A DNA stretch of 64,000 nucleotides from Salicibibacter cibi (GTDB lineage: Bacteria; Bacillota; Bacilli; Bacillales; Marinococcaceae). The stretch lies in assembly GCF_016495865.1 (NCBI RefSeq), contig NZ_CP054706.1, positions 3,534,001-3,598,000 of the forward strand, written 5' to 3'. The notes beneath the pieces were generated by a model. It made no database searches, was not told the DNA's origin, and saw nothing but the letters and a program-made list of their open reading frames with translations. The translations under genes were made by a program, and so were the position numbers. This document shows, piece by piece, positions 19,588 to 29,973 of the stretch; position 1 is the first letter of the stretch, and every line of letters starts with the position of its first letter.

Positions 19588-20475
19588 CTATACTTTCAAG
19601 AATTTACGTACAGACATTTGACTTCCCAACATACCAACGACAACGCTAATACCCAACAATACCAATGCCACTTGCCAAACCATCGGAAAAGGCTCAACCA
19701 TCGTAATAAAGGGCAACTGGGCATCAAAAAAATCATAAAGATAAACATAACCGGCCATAAGTGTTCCAACCGGCACCAAAGCTCCGATCACACCGATGAG
19801 TAACCCCTCGATCATGAAGGGGGTGCGCACGAAACCGTTCGTCGCTCCCACGAGTTTCATAATTTCAATCTCATCTTTGCGGGAGATAATGGTAAGTTTA
19901 ATCGTGTTTGAAATCAGGAATATAGAAGTAAACAACAAACCGATGATCATAGTCGCGCCAAGTACACGCACATAATTTGTAATCGTGAACAATTGCGTAA
20001 GAATGGTCTCTCCATATTCAACCGTTTCCACTTCTGCATATTCAATGACGGAGGTTGCGACAGCTTCTGTCAGTTCCGGTTCGGTCGCTTCGATAACCAA
20101 AGCATCATTCAAGGGGTTCTCATCTCGGATGCTTTCATAAACAGCGCCTTCGGATCCGAGGCTGTCGATAAATTGGTCCAACCCTTCGTCCCTGTCAAGA
20201 TACGAAACGTCTTCCACCGCATTGGCGCTTGCAATGTCTTCCATCACTTCCGCCTGTGCATCCTCTTCGGTTTCCGTTTCCAAAAAAGCACGGATTTCAA
20301 CTTCGTTTTCAACATCGAATGCTAGGCTGTTCATGTTTAAAATCAGCAAGGAAAACGCCCCGACGACAAGCAGCATAATCGCCACGGCACTAATGGAGGC
20401 AAAGCTCATCCACCCATTTCTGCCAACGTTTTTAAAACCTTCTCTTACGTGCCTCGCAAAGGTGCTACGCTTCAT
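19588..20475 (-). CDS. ftsX: cell-division ABC transporter permease FtsX
   Basis: 295 residues: one membrane helix near 25–48, a large extracellular loop (about 50–170, very acidic, where FtsX contacts its hydrolase), then three helices of an FtsX domain (VRVLGATMIIGLLFTSIFLI; IEIMKLVGATNGFVRTPFMI). ATG 20475 (MKRSTFARHVREG) fits the family N-terminus and has GAGGTG upstream; it overlaps the ftsE end by 11 bases. Confidence 0.94.
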   Translation of the reverse strand: MKRSTFARHVREGFKNVGRNGWMSFASISAVAIMLLVVGAFSLLILNMNSLAFDVENEVEIRAFLETETEEDAQAEVMEDIASANAVEDVSYLDRDEGLDQFIDSLGSEGAVYESIRDENPLNDALVIEATEPELTEAVATSVIEYAEVETVEYGETILTQLFTITNYVRVLGATMIIGLLFTSIFLISNTIKLTIISRKDEIEIMKLVGATNGFVRTPFMIEGLLIGVIGALVPVGTLMAGYVYLYDFFDAQLPFITMVEPFPMVWQVALVLLGISVVVGMLGSQMSVRKFLKV

Positions 20476-21151
20476 AGCTGTACGCACCTCGCATTTCATC
20501 CCGCACAACATTGCCATTATCAATGGCAATCACCCGTTTTTTTAAGTTATTGACGATGTGGCTGTTATGCGTCGCCATCACAACAGTTGTGCCTCGATAG
20601 TTAATATCTTCTAAAGTACCCATAATGCTCCACGTCGTTTCCGGATCCAAATTGCCGGTCGGCTCATCTGCGATCAAAATTGCCGGCTTGCTTGCCATCG
20701 CCCGTCCAATAGCCACTCGCTGTTGTTCACCGCCGGATAACTCACGCGGTTTACAACGGGCTTTATCTTTTAATTTGACAAGCTTCAATACTTCCATCAC
20801 ACGTGGTTTGATGCGATCGGTGGGTTCTCCGATAACCTCAAGTGCAAAAGCAATGTTTTCAAATATGGATGACTTATGAAATAGTTTAAAATCTTGAAAA
20901 ACAACCCCGATTTTGCGCCTTAAATATGGAATTTGTTTTTTTCTGAGATCACCAAGGTTTGTCCCGTTCACATGCACGGTGCCTTCTGTCGGCTTAACCT
21001 CACGGATGATTAGCTTAATGATCGTCGACTTTCCGGCACCACTAGGCCCAACGACATATACAAACTCCTCTTTCCCGATATGTATGTTAATGTTGCTTAA
21101 CGCTTGGACCCCATTTTGATAGGTTTTTTGTATCCTTTGCATATTGATCAA
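20465..21151 (-). CDS. ftsE: cell-division ABC transporter ATPase FtsE
   Basis: 228 residues when started at TTG 21151 (reads MINMQRIQKTYQNGV), the same length and N-terminus as Bacillus subtilis FtsE; a downstream ATG (21142) would cut conserved residues. Walker A GPSGAGKST near 36, signature LSGGEQQRV near 136, Walker B ILIADEPTGNLD near 156. Drives FtsX and so the M23 hydrolase downstream. Confidence 0.94.
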   Translation of the reverse strand: MINMQRIQKTYQNGVQALSNINIHIGKEEFVYVVGPSGAGKSTIIKLIIREVKPTEGTVHVNGTNLGDLRKKQIPYLRRKIGVVFQDFKLFHKSSIFENIAFALEVIGEPTDRIKPRVMEVLKLVKLKDKARCKPRELSGGEQQRVAIGRAMASKPAILIADEPTGNLDPETTWSIMGTLEDINYRGTTVVMATHNSHIVNNLKKRVIAIDNGNVVRDEMRGAYSYEA

Positions 21152-21365
21152 ATCTCTCACACCCAAAAATTTTCCTTATTCTGAGGGTTTTTGACAAATA
21201 CCCACATCCTTAGTCATATTATATCATCTTTACGTCTTTATAAAAGACTTTTATATTACAGTTTGTTTTCAAATCGATTACAAAAATTAACTAAATGTGA
21301 GCCTATTGACTCAAATGACTCCAATTTTTTGGCACTTTCAACAGCTAAATTGAATCGAAAAGAAC

Positions 21366-21395
21366 AAAAAAAAGCCCTGCCATCATCGGCAGGGC
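21366..21395 (-). terminator. terminator after cccB
   Basis: Minus strand: perfect GCCCTGCC / GGCAGGGC stem with a 6-base loop, then eight T. It separates cccB from ftsE. Confidence 0.9.
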
Positions 21396-21415
21396 GTCCG
21401 TTACCTTTATTGAAC

Positions 21416-21790
21416 CTAAGCTTCTTCTTCTACGTATTCCGCAACAGCATCAGCGTCGTCACCGGAAACAAGGTCTTCCGGCATGGCACCAGGGCCTTCT
21501 TCAATCGCATCGTGAACTTCGTCGGCGCTATATCCGTCAAGCGCCGGGCCTTGACCGCCTTCCAAGTCCCCGCCGTGGCAACTCATGCAATTCTCTTCAT
21601 AAAGATCCATGCCTTCGCCGGCATCAACGGTTTCGCCATTGTCCTCTTCTTCCTCTTCTTCGGCCCCGTTGTCGCCGCCACCATTTCCACCATTGTTATC
21701 ACCGACAGGCTCCTGTTCTTCACCTGCTTGACCATTACAGCCGCCGATGATAAAAATCGCCGTACCTAACACTAGCATTGCTTTTTTCAT
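21416..21790 (-). CDS. cccB: cytochrome c-551-type lipoprotein, CccB-like
   Basis: Membrane-anchored electron carrier on the outer face. 124 residues: lipobox ending IIGGC with the lipidated Cys18, a Gly/Asn/Glu-rich linker to about residue 57, then a small cytochrome c domain with CMSCH (68–72) binding haem and Met103 as the likely sixth ligand. The negative charge of the linker is extreme. Located between yvjA and ftsE as in Bacillus subtilis. Confidence 0.92.
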   Translation of the reverse strand: MKKAMLVLGTAIFIIGGCNGQAGEEQEPVGDNNGGNGGGDNGAEEEEEEDNGETVDAGEGMDLYEENCMSCHGGDLEGGQGPALDGYSADEVHDAIEEGPGAMPEDLVSGDDADAVAEYVEEEA

Positions 21791-21854
21791 GATAAATCTC
21801 CTCCATTATCGTGCTGTAACGCGTAAGGATAACGCTCCATTTATTATACACGAT

Positions 21855-22724
21855 TTATTCCATTTTAAAACCACGCCCTAGCACTTCTGTCGCATTGGTA
21901 ACAACAATGAACGCATCACGATCGATGTCTTGCACGACTTGTCGCAGAAAAGGAATTTCATTGCGGTTCACAACACACATCAACACCGGTCGGTCATCTT
22001 CCGTATAGCCACCGTATGCCTGAAGTTTGGTGACTCCACGGTCGACATCATTTAAAATGGTTTTTTTTATTTTCTCCTGTTCTTCCGTAATTATGAATGC
22101 AATCTTATCATAGCCAAAACCAATTTGTACAATATCTATGGTCTTTCCGGTGATAAAAAGCCCAATGAGTGCGAACAACGCAAATTCGATGCTAAACGCA
22201 ATTGCAGCCATGCCAACGATTAGTCCATCCATGATAAATACACCGGCACCAAGAGAAACACCGGTATATTTATGAATAATTTGAGCCGCCAAGTCGGTAC
22301 CGCCTGTGGATGCACCTGAACGAAAAACAAGGCCGAGCCCTGTTCCGACACCGACACCGCCAAATATTGCCGCCAGGAGAGGCTCTGTCGTTAAAGGCGG
22401 CCAATGTTGTGTCAAAAAAACGACAAATGGGAGGAACAACGTTCCCGCCAATGTCATTCCCCCGTATCGAAATCCTCCGAGCAAGAGCATTCCCAATAGA
22501 AATAAGGGGATATTAAGAGCGTATAGGGTAATGTGCGGAGCGAAACCGAACACTTGATACATAATAGTGGCAAAGCCGCTAAGTCCGCCCGAGGCGATTG
22601 CATTTGGCAATAAAAACAAATTAAATGCGATCGCCACAATCGCCGAGCCACTCAAAACGAGCAGCACATTTATGAGCACTCGTGCCAAACCTTGTGACGG
22701 TTTACGCCGCTTTTTCCGCCTCAT
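21855..22724 (-). CDS. yvjA: YitT/YvjA family membrane protein (DUF161–DUF2179)
   Basis: 289 residues: basic N-terminus, five to six membrane helices in two DUF161-type repeats (FRSGASTGGTDLAAQI near 133), and a C-terminal soluble DUF2179 domain from about 215 (GVTKLQAYGGYTEDDRPVL). The function is not established. Position between prfB and cccB is as in Bacillus subtilis yvjA. Confidence 0.87.
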   Translation of the reverse strand: MRRKKRRKPSQGLARVLINVLLVLSGSAIVAIAFNLFLLPNAIASGGLSGFATIMYQVFGFAPHITLYALNIPLFLLGMLLLGGFRYGGMTLAGTLFLPFVVFLTQHWPPLTTEPLLAAIFGGVGVGTGLGLVFRSGASTGGTDLAAQIIHKYTGVSLGAGVFIMDGLIVGMAAIAFSIEFALFALIGLFITGKTIDIVQIGFGYDKIAFIITEEQEKIKKTILNDVDRGVTKLQAYGGYTEDDRPVLMCVVNRNEIPFLRQVVQDIDRDAFIVVTNATEVLGRGFKME

Positions 22725-22782
22725 CCAAACACTCCATTCCGAAAAATCCGGATCGCTCTCATATGAGGGATGCCTGGCATCC

Positions 22783-23884
22783 TTACTTTATTCTTGAGCG
22801 TAAGTATGCGTCAATAAAGACATCGATCGCGCCATCCATGACAGCCTCCGTATTCCCGACTTCATAATTGGTACGGTGATCCTTCACCATATTATAAGGG
22901 TGGAAAACATAAGATCGAATCTGGCTCCCCCACCCGATTTCACTTTGCTCACCGCGCATTTCGTCCAATTCTTGTTGTTGCCGTTCAAGCTCCTGTTGAT
23001 AAAGGCGGGCTTTAAGCATCTTCATCGCATGTTCCCGATTTTTAATTTGTGAACGCTCATTTTGGCATTGCACAACCGTGTTTGTTGGAATATGCGTGAT
23101 TCTTACGGCAGAATCCGTCGTGTTTACGTGCTGGCCGCCGGCACCGCTTGCACGGTACGTGTCAATTTTCAAGTCTTCGGCAGCCACTTCAATATTAACA
23201 TCTTCATCCATCTCCGGCATCACTTCACAGGAAGCAAAAGACGTGTGGCGCCGGCCCGAGGAATCAAAAGGGGAAATGCGTACCAAACGATGAACTCCTT
23301 TTTCCGCTTTCAAATGGCCAAAGGCATCCTGCCCTTTGATCAGCAACGTGACACTTTTCAAACCTGCTTCGTCTCCCGGCAAATAGTCAAGCGTCTCCAC
23401 TTTGAATTTACGTTTTTCAGCCCAACGAGTATACATGCGAAGAAGCATCTGTGCCCAATCCTGGGATTCCGTCCCGCCGGCCCCGGGGTGTATTTCAAGG
23501 ATCGCATCTTTTGCATCATGGGGATCTGACAACAGCATTTTCAGCTCAAATTGATTGATTCCCTCTGAAAGCGATCGAATGCCTTGTTCCAGATCCGCTC
23601 GCAACTCATCATTTTCCTCTTCTTGTAACAGTTCCCGGGTCACTTTTAAATTTTCCAGTTCTTCTTCCAACGCACGAAACGTATGAGCGGTTTCTTTTAA
23701 TGAATTGGTCTCGCCAATCACTTCTCTGGAGGCGTCCGGATTGTCCCAAAAACCGGGAACCGTCATTTCTTCTTCCAGTTCTTTGATCCTGCTTTCTTTC
23801 GCTTCCAGGTCAAAGAGACCCCCTAAATTCCGCGAGACGATTCGCCATTGTCGTTAATTCCGTTTTTATTTCGGCACTATCCAT
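22783..23884 (-). CDS. prfB: peptide chain release factor 2 with programmed +1 frameshift
   Basis: Recognises UGA and UAA stops. Translation starts at ATG 23884 with GAGGGTGAGAG before it and runs 24 codons to CTT, then an in-frame TGA (23812–23810) in the context AGGGGGTCTCTTTGAC. Skipping base 23812 continues as [16 protein letters not shown] and gives 366 residues, the usual RF2 length. The internal AGGGGG acts as the frameshift-stimulating Shine–Dalgarno. Motifs: [11 protein letters not shown] (GGQ, hydrolysis) and the SPF tripeptide in [11 protein letters not shown] (stop recognition). Excess RF2 ends at the TGA, so it controls its own level. Confidence 0.97.
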
Positions 23885-23919
23885 TCTCTCACCCTCTTTT
23901 CCATGATAAGCGTGTGCTT

Positions 23920-26454
23920 TTAAGCATTCTGCACCCCACAGCAATGTTTGTACTTTTTCCCGCTTCCGCACGGGCACGGTTCATTTCTTCCAACTTGTTT
24001 TGCTTTGCGTATCGGTTGTTTTTTCTTCTTCTCTTGCTCTTTTTTATTGTTTCCGTGCACAGCTTTGGACTTACTCTCGTCTGCGACTGCTTCCCGTTGC
24101 ATGTTATTTGTCAAACGCGCTTTTATCACATAGCGGGAAACTTCTTCTTCAATACTGGCGATCATGTCTTCAAACATGTTGTATCCTTCGAAACGATAAT
24201 CCCGAAGCGGGTTGCTTTGTCCATATGCCCGCAGGTGAATACCTTGGCGAAGCTGGTCCATTTGGTCAATATGATTCATCCATTTGCGGTCAACGGCCCG
24301 CAGCATAATGACCTTCTCAAACTCACGCATTTTTTCTTCGCCAATCTCTGCTTCTTTCGCTTTATAATTTGCTTCGGCCTTTCCTTTGACGAGCTCCTGG
24401 ATCTCATCCTGTTCCAAGCCGTACAAATCATTTTGCGTAATGTCGCCATTATAAAGAACCATCGCGTTCAGGTCTGAGACCAAGCCGGCCAAGTCCCAGT
24501 CTTCCGGAACTTCTTCTTCCGAAGTGAAACGTGCAACCGTTCGGTCTACGACATTGTTGATCATGCCTTGAACGATCGTTTCCAGGTTGTCCGATTCCAG
24601 TACTTCCATCCGTTGTTCATAGATGATATCCCGTTGTTCCCGCATGACATCATCATATTCAAGGATTTGTTTACGCGCATCAAAGTTATGCCCTTCCACG
24701 CGTTTTTGCGATTGCTCCACGGCACGGCTGACCATACGGCTTTCCAAGGGAGCGTCCTCTTCCATGCCCATTTTATTAAGCATGTTTTGCATGTTTTCCG
24801 AACCAAATCGGCGCATGAGCACATCTTCCATCGACAGGTAAAATTGCGAAACCCCCGGGTCACCCTGACGTCCGGAACGACCGCGTAGTTGATTATCGAT
24901 TCGGCGGCTTTCATGCCTCTCCGTGCCGATGACAAAAAGACCGCCGAGTTCCGGAACGCCCGCTCCCAATTTAATATCCGTGCCGCGACCGGCCATATTG
25001 GTAGCGATGGTAACGGCATTTTTTTGACCGGCGTTTTTAATGATTTCCGCTTCATTGGCATGGTGTTTCGCATTTAAAACCTCATGGGGAACCTTTCGCT
25101 TCTTCAACAATTTTGATACATACTCAGACGTATCTACGCTTGCCGTGCCGACAAGGATCGGTTGCCCTCTTTGATGGATTTCTTTTATATCATCTGCAAC
25201 AGCCTTGAATTTCGCATCCATCGTTTTATAAATGAGGTCGGCCTTGTCCTCTCTGATAATCGATTCGTTTGTCGGAATGGAGACCACATTCATATTGTAA
25301 ATATTTTGGAACTCCTCTTCCTCCGTTTTGGCCGTCCCGGTCATGCCGGCAAGTTTTTGGTACATTCGAAAGTAATTTTGAAACGTGATCGAAGCCAGTG
25401 TCATGCTTTCTTTTTTGATCGGAAGTTGTTCCTTTGCTTCAATGGCCTGATGCAGGCCATCTCCATAGCGGCGCCCTTTCATGAGCCTTCCGGTAAACTG
25501 ATCGACAATCACAACATCCCCGTCTTCCACGACGTAATCATCGTCGCGTTGCATGGCGCGGTGCCCCTTTAGTGACTGATTGATATTGTGGGTCAGTTGC
25601 ACGTTTCCCTGATCATATAAGTTGTTCAGATTAAAGTAGTTTTCCGCTTTATTGACCCCTTCTTCCGTCAAACGGACATTTTTCGATTTCTCTTCGTACG
25701 TATAATCTTCCTCTTCTTTTAACAACCGTACGAATCCATCTGCTTGTACGTACATCTCCGTGGATTGCTCTACCGATCCAGAGATGATCAGCGGCGTTCG
25801 CGCTTCGTCAATGAGGATGGAATCCACTTCGTCGACGATGGCATAATGAAGCTTCCGTTGCACCATTTGCTCCTTATAAAGAACCATGTTGTCACGCAAA
25901 TAATCAAAACCAAATTCATTGTTCGTTCCATACATGACATCGCAGGCATAGGCTTCGCGTTTTTCATCTTTGGACATGCCTTTCTCGTTTAGCCCTACCG
26001 TCAAGCCGAGAAAATGATATAGACGTCCCATGTCTTCACTGTCCCGACGCGCCAAATAGTCGTTCACGGTGACGATATGAACCCCAAGGCCCGTTAAAGC
26101 GTTTAAATACACCGGCATCGTCGCTACCAATGTTTTTCCTTCCCCGGTTTTCATTTCCGCCGTATCACCGTGATGGAGCACAATTGCCCCCAGCAATTGA
26201 ACCGGATACGGAGTGAGCCCGAGCACACGAGTAGAGGCCTCACGCACGACAGCGAATGCTTCCGGAAGAAGACTTTCCAAGTCCTCCCCGCCATCGTATC
26301 GTGCCTTAAAATTTTCGGTTTTTGCAGCCAAATCAGTGTCCGACAGCAATTTCATCTCATCTGCATAACCTTCGATTTCATCGACGGTTTTTTGCATTTT
26401 CTTCGTTTTACGCTGGTCTGTATCACCAATGACCTTTTTTATTAAACCGATCAT
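23920..26454 (-). CDS. secA: preprotein translocase ATPase SecA
   Basis: Motor of the Sec export pathway. 844 residues: Walker [12 protein letters not shown] near 95, DEAD-type [16 protein letters not shown] near 200, preprotein cross-linking domain after that, second NBD with GRGTDIKLG and [13 protein letters not shown] near 500, and a C-terminal basic linker followed by the zinc site [16 protein letters not shown] 26454 ([10 protein letters not shown]) matches the family N-terminus; a GGGAGG lies 14 bases upstream. Followed by prfB as in Bacillus subtilis. Confidence 0.97.
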   Translation of the reverse strand: MIGLIKKVIGDTDQRKTKKMQKTVDEIEGYADEMKLLSDTDLAAKTENFKARYDGGEDLESLLPEAFAVVREASTRVLGLTPYPVQLLGAIVLHHGDTAEMKTGEGKTLVATMPVYLNALTGLGVHIVTVNDYLARRDSEDMGRLYHFLGLTVGLNEKGMSKDEKREAYACDVMYGTNNEFGFDYLRDNMVLYKEQMVQRKLHYAIVDEVDSILIDEARTPLIISGSVEQSTEMYVQADGFVRLLKEEEDYTYEEKSKNVRLTEEGVNKAENYFNLNNLYDQGNVQLTHNINQSLKGHRAMQRDDDYVVEDGDVVIVDQFTGRLMKGRRYGDGLHQAIEAKEQLPIKKESMTLASITFQNYFRMYQKLAGMTGTAKTEEEEFQNIYNMNVVSIPTNESIIREDKADLIYKTMDAKFKAVADDIKEIHQRGQPILVGTASVDTSEYVSKLLKKRKVPHEVLNAKHHANEAEIIKNAGQKNAVTIATNMAGRGTDIKLGAGVPELGGLFVIGTERHESRRIDNQLRGRSGRQGDPGVSQFYLSMEDVLMRRFGSENMQNMLNKMGMEEDAPLESRMVSRAVEQSQKRVEGHNFDARKQILEYDDVMREQRDIIYEQRMEVLESDNLETIVQGMINNVVDRTVARFTSEEEVPEDWDLAGLVSDLNAMVLYNGDITQNDLYGLEQDEIQELVKGKAEANYKAKEAEIGEEKMREFEKVIMLRAVDRKWMNHIDQMDQLRQGIHLRAYGQSNPLRDYRFEGYNMFEDMIASIEEEVSRYVIKARLTNNMQREAVADESKSKAVHGNNKKEQEKKKKQPIRKAKQVGRNEPCPCGSGKKYKHCCGVQNA

Positions 26455-26619
26455 GTCAGTATCATCGTCCTCCCGCATCACGAATAATTTTTATCATTAT
26501 TTGTGGCATGCGCCTTGATTTGTACACACTATATATTACATTTTATCAACTTGATCCCTTTGTTACAAATACCGAAGATCTTCAGATGTGGATAAAGGGC
26601 GATAAAGTACTTTAACGAT

Positions 26620-26650
26620 AAAAAAGCCCCCTCTGCAATGATGGGGGCTC
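26620..26650 (-). terminator. terminator after hpf
   Basis: Minus strand: AGCCCCC / GGGGGCT stem with an 11-base loop followed by six T; separates hpf from secA. Confidence 0.88.
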
Positions 26651-26669
26651 CCTTTATTATTTTCCGCTT

Positions 26670-27236
26670 TCAAGCCTCCGGTTCAATTAACCCGTAACGT
26701 CCGTCTTTTCTTCGGTAAACAACGTTTGTGTCTCCGCTCACTGCATTGGAAAAGACGAAGAACGAGTGGCCAAGCATATCCATTTGCAACACGGCCTCTT
26801 CCGCATCCATCGGCTTAAGGTTAAAACGTTTTGTGCGCACAAGTTGGAAGCCGGCATCGTCATCTTCTTCCGACCAACCATTCTCCAGTTGCGTAACGCC
26901 CATTTCATTTTTAAATACATCTTTCGTGCCGCTCTGTCTAAACTTACGGTTTACTTTTGTTTTATGTTTGCGGATTTGCCTTTCCAGTTTCTCAACGACA
27001 AGGTCTATAGCAGCGTACATATCCGAATGGTCCTCTTCGGCACGCAGAAGAAGGCGAGACATGGGAATTGTAACCTCAATGCTATGTTGTTGGTTATTTT
27101 GAACGTGCATTTTTACGTAAACATCGGCGACTGGAGGTGTATCAAAATACCTCTCCACCTTACCCACCTTTTTCTCCACATATTCCCGCAATGATGGTGT
27201 TACCTCCATGTTTTCCCCACGGACATTGTAATTCAT
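26670..27236 (-). CDS. hpf: long-form ribosome hibernation promoting factor
   Basis: Dimerises 70S ribosomes into 100S particles in stationary phase. 188 residues: N-terminal S30AE/YfiA domain (about 1–105, with ENMEVTPSLREYVEKKVGKV) and a C-terminal dimerisation domain from about 125 (VRTKRFNLKPMDAEEAVLQM). ATG 27236 follows AAAGGAGGAG. A stress or stationary-phase sigma factor is expected for it, but I could not identify a convincing sigma-B or sigma-H promoter upstream. Confidence 0.95.
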   Translation of the reverse strand: MNYNVRGENMEVTPSLREYVEKKVGKVERYFDTPPVADVYVKMHVQNNQQHSIEVTIPMSRLLLRAEEDHSDMYAAIDLVVEKLERQIRKHKTKVNRKFRQSGTKDVFKNEMGVTQLENGWSEEDDDAGFQLVRTKRFNLKPMDAEEAVLQMDMLGHSFFVFSNAVSGDTNVVYRRKDGRYGLIEPEA

Positions 27237-27810
27237 CACCAAAACTCCTCCTTTCATGCTCTATACTTCTCTATTCCTTTTTTTATTCCTGCTAAAACGA
27301 CAAAATATATTCCAATTGATACCTATTTGATCAAATGTTCCTTCGGTATACACTTATTTTTATGTTGTTGCCCTCCCCTTAGAAGCATCAATTCGTCTTA
27401 TACATACCAAACCGCGGGATTTATGCTCTCAAAATTACTTTCCGCTACTTCCCACTTGGACATGCGCATTTTGCTTTCCAATTAAAAATGTGCAAAAAAA
27501 CAAATGTACGTTAAATCAATGATTGCTGCGTTCCCAAGAGGAACACTCTTTCGTCGCCGAGCATTCCCGCTTGCCTCCTATGCGAAATTTGTCGAATTCA
27601 TGCACATAAATAAACAATCGTTGTTTGGCAACGCATAATAAATATGATTCACTACTCTATACCGGATCACCGCCCTCCCTTTATTTTCCCCGCACAGCAC
27701 TACGGAACATTCGCTTCCCTTTTCCCTATTTGTATACCCCCTTCCTCTCACAGCGGTGATTCTTTCTCTCATTTCCAAAGAAAGTATGATAAAATTCATG
27801 TACATATTTT
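27237..27810. other. divergent intergenic region hpf / lipoprotein
   Basis: About 570 AT-rich bases upstream of both divergent genes. A TATGATAAAAT stretch near 27785–27795 could serve as -10 for the lipoprotein, without a good -35. No RNA gene or convincing ORF is seen. Confidence 0.4.
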
Positions 27811-27832
27811 TGGAGGAAAAGGCGATGATTAC

Positions 27833-28723
27833 ATGAAATGTAAGCTCGGCTTCTTGATACTGCTCATCATACCAATCCTTACCGCCTGCGATGATGATGG
27901 GAACTCTGAAGAAACGGATATTCCTGACGAAAATGGTGTAGAACAAAATACGGAAGAAGACAGCAATCCAACAGCACTCTTACAACAGTCTATCAAAACA
28001 ATGAGCGACCTGGACAGCTTTTCGGTGACCATGACAACAGAGCAAGACGTAGCTTTTGATGAAGAAACGTCTCGCACCGAAAGTACGGCAGATACAATCG
28101 TAACCTATGCCCCTTTTGCCTATCATGAAGAAACAACTATCATTGAAAAAGACGAGGGTGAGGAAATGAGCATGGAAACGTATTTTACGGATGATGGCTT
28201 TTATTCCTATGAATCATTTCTGGACGAATGGGTGAAATTCCCCGAAGATATTGAAGGTGATATAAGGAAGTTGTCTGCCCAACAACAAGATCCGGAGCTG
28301 CTACTGGAAATGCTAATGACGCAAGTAGATGATGACAGTATGAATGCAGAAGACGAGCAAGATCATTATGTCATTACCGTACAGGGAGATACAGAAGGTT
28401 TGCAGGAAGTGAGCGCAGCGATCATTGATTCTCTTAATGGCGGCATGGATATGGTGCTTGAAGATATTCTATCCGTCGTCGATATAAATGATATTCATTA
28501 TGAACTATTGATTGACAAAGAAACGCATGCTTTTCAAGAGTTTAATGCGCAAATAGATATGGACTTTGAGGTGGAAGAAGGGCAAAGGGTCGCCTCCCAA
28601 CAAAAACTAACAGCATCCTATGGATCTTTCAACGAAATTGATGAGATCACCGTTCCCGAAGACGTGGAAAGTGCCGCAGAAGAGATCGATTTTCAAATGG
28701 ATTTGGATGCTGAAGATGAGTAA
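27833..28723 (+). CDS. acidic lipoprotein, probable DUF6612/LppX-like
   Basis: 296 residues: signal peptide with lipobox ILTAC (lipidated Cys19), an Asp/Glu-rich linker, then an alpha/beta domain from about 45 (MSDLDSFSVTMTTEQDVAF) resembling the lipoprotein-carrier-like DUF6612 group; family assignment is from pattern only. GGAGG lies 16 bases before the ATG, an unusually long distance. It is well spaced from an out-of-frame ATG at 27824 whose 3-codon frame ends in a TGA overlapping this start (ATGA). Monocistronic on the plus strand. Confidence 0.7.
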   Translation: MKCKLGFLILLIIPILTACDDDGNSEETDIPDENGVEQNTEEDSNPTALLQQSIKTMSDLDSFSVTMTTEQDVAFDEETSRTESTADTIVTYAPFAYHEETTIIEKDEGEEMSMETYFTDDGFYSYESFLDEWVKFPEDIEGDIRKLSAQQQDPELLLEMLMTQVDDDSMNAEDEQDHYVITVQGDTEGLQEVSAAIIDSLNGGMDMVLEDILSVVDINDIHYELLIDKETHAFQEFNAQIDMDFEVEEGQRVASQQKLTASYGSFNEIDEITVPEDVESAAEEIDFQMDLDAEDE

Positions 28724-28764
28724 GCATCATAACGCAGCGCCGGGAGAGAGGGACAATCATTGTA

Positions 28765-29139
28765 TCAGCCTTCCGAAAGGATGGACGCTACAATCGTGCG
28801 CCAACGTTGAAATGCCGGGAGTGTCCTTTTCGTAACGTGCCCAACCTTTTCAACAGGCTCCGAAAAGGTTGGGACTTCCAACGTTTCATTGATTTGTTGT
28901 TGAAAAAGATCCCACTCATGCAAATGTTTTTCGTCCCGGCCAAAGACACTTTGCATGGTCATATTTTCTTCGCCGAATCGCTCAAAACCTGCCATCGTTT
29001 CCGCCAACAGACGATCCCCTTGTTCTTCATGGCCGTCGCGATAAAATTGGACAACCATCATCAAAGCATCAACGACCTGATCGATCCATTCCTCATATCG
29101 CCGCATAAAACGCTGTTGTTTTGCTGTCAGTGTCTCCAC
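28765..29139 (-). CDS. helical protein of unknown function, 124 residues
   Basis: Soluble and predicted mostly helical (RFMRRYEEWIDQVVDALMMV; LLAETMAGFERFGEENM), with no signal peptide and no motif I recognise. ATG 29139, with GAAGGGGCG about ten bases upstream. It faces the lipoprotein gene tail to tail and lies downstream of a MITE copy at the edge of the flagellar cluster; whether it belongs to that cluster is not shown. Confidence 0.6.
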   Translation of the reverse strand: METLTAKQQRFMRRYEEWIDQVVDALMMVVQFYRDGHEEQGDRLLAETMAGFERFGEENMTMQSVFGRDEKHLHEWDLFQQQINETLEVPTFSEPVEKVGHVTKRTLPAFQRWRTIVASILSEG

Positions 29140-29260
29140 GCCTAATCGCCCCTTCAGAGGTTTATTAAGTGGGAGATTCCCTTACCGTCAAATTTTTAAA
29201 CCTAAAATGTTGTGCTTATACTATGTGCCAGAAATCCTTCCTGTATAAAATAGCTAATTA

Positions 29261-29545
29261 GGGATTGCTGAACAACTTGCAGCTATCAGCTGAAGCCGGG
29301 ATGTCGCTTCCATGGCTTCGCTTTCCGCGGACGAACGGTCAAGCCTCCTCGCGCAAAACCGGCGCTGCGGGGGCTTGACGCGTCCGTTTTTCCGCTGGAG
29401 TCTCGCCATTGCAGCACCGTCCCTCCGTACGTCGCCAGAAGTGCAAGGGTTTTTTGCTTATAGGATGGATTTCCTTGCATCCAGTTTTGACAACACCAAC
29501 GGAAAATGCTTATGTGCCAGTCTTTTTCCATTATTCAGCAGCACC
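29261..29545. mobile_element. MITE-like element, copy 2 (285 bp)
   Basis: Same family as 7681–7967. The left end GGGATTGCTGAACAA is intact; the right end is diverged (TTATTCAGCAGCACC). Flanked by TAATTA on both sides (29255–29260 and 29546–29551), a 6-base target duplication (itself palindromic). No transposase inside. Confidence 0.85.
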
Positions 29546-29579
29546 TAATTATTTGATAAAAAAGAACAAGGGGAGTAAT

Positions 29580-29614
29580 GAACTTAGCGCCTCCTAACCC
29601 GAGGCCCTAAGTTC
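29580..29614. terminator. strong hairpin after fliT
   Basis: Stem GAACTTAG-x-GCCTC pairing with GAGGC-x-CTAAGTTC around a 7-base loop. The plus strand continues ATTTAATTTTTC, so the T-rich side favours plus-strand termination, although fliT, three bases away, is on the minus strand. Probably a transcription barrier between the MITE and fliT. Confidence 0.55.
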
Positions 29615-29616
29615 AT

Positions 29617-29973
29617 TTAATTTTTCTTATCAAAATAGATTCCTTCTAAAGTTGGCGAAGAAAAAGCGTTGGTATACCGATTTTCTACATGTAAACGGGC
29701 GCGGGTTTGATTTAAATCCCGACCGATCTGCGCTTTGACCGCTCTTATTTTTTCTTCGATCGATGCATTCATTTCCACCATTTCCTTGGCGATAGGCGGT
29801 TCCACAGTAGATGGTGTCGATGTAAAAGAGGTCATCATTAGACCTCTCTTTTCCAACAAAAAAGCAATGATATCAAGATAATCCTCACGTGCCTCATCCT
29901 CAGACGGCAAAGGATCACGCAGATGATTGGCCAGTTGCTTCGTCACTTTATAAATTGCCCGCATCTCGCCCAT
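29617..29973 (-). CDS. fliT: FliT-like flagellar chaperone
   Basis: 118 residues, helical. FliT proteins hold the filament cap protein FliD before export. Identified mainly by place (one base overlap, TAATG, with the fliS stop, after fliD) and size; the C-terminal PTLEGIYFDKKN ending resembles Bacillus FliT. Sequence similarity of FliT proteins is generally weak, so the name rests on context. Confidence 0.7.
   Translation of the reverse strand: MGEMRAIYKVTKQLANHLRDPLPSEDEAREDYLDIIAFLLEKRGLMMTSFTSTPSTVEPPIAKEMVEMNASIEEKIRAVKAQIGRDLNQTRARLHVENRYTNAFSSPTLEGIYFDKKN

Noticed and set aside
27578..27946. 122-residue minus-strand frame opposite the lipoprotein start
   Set aside because: Shadow of the lipoprotein gene and its leader.
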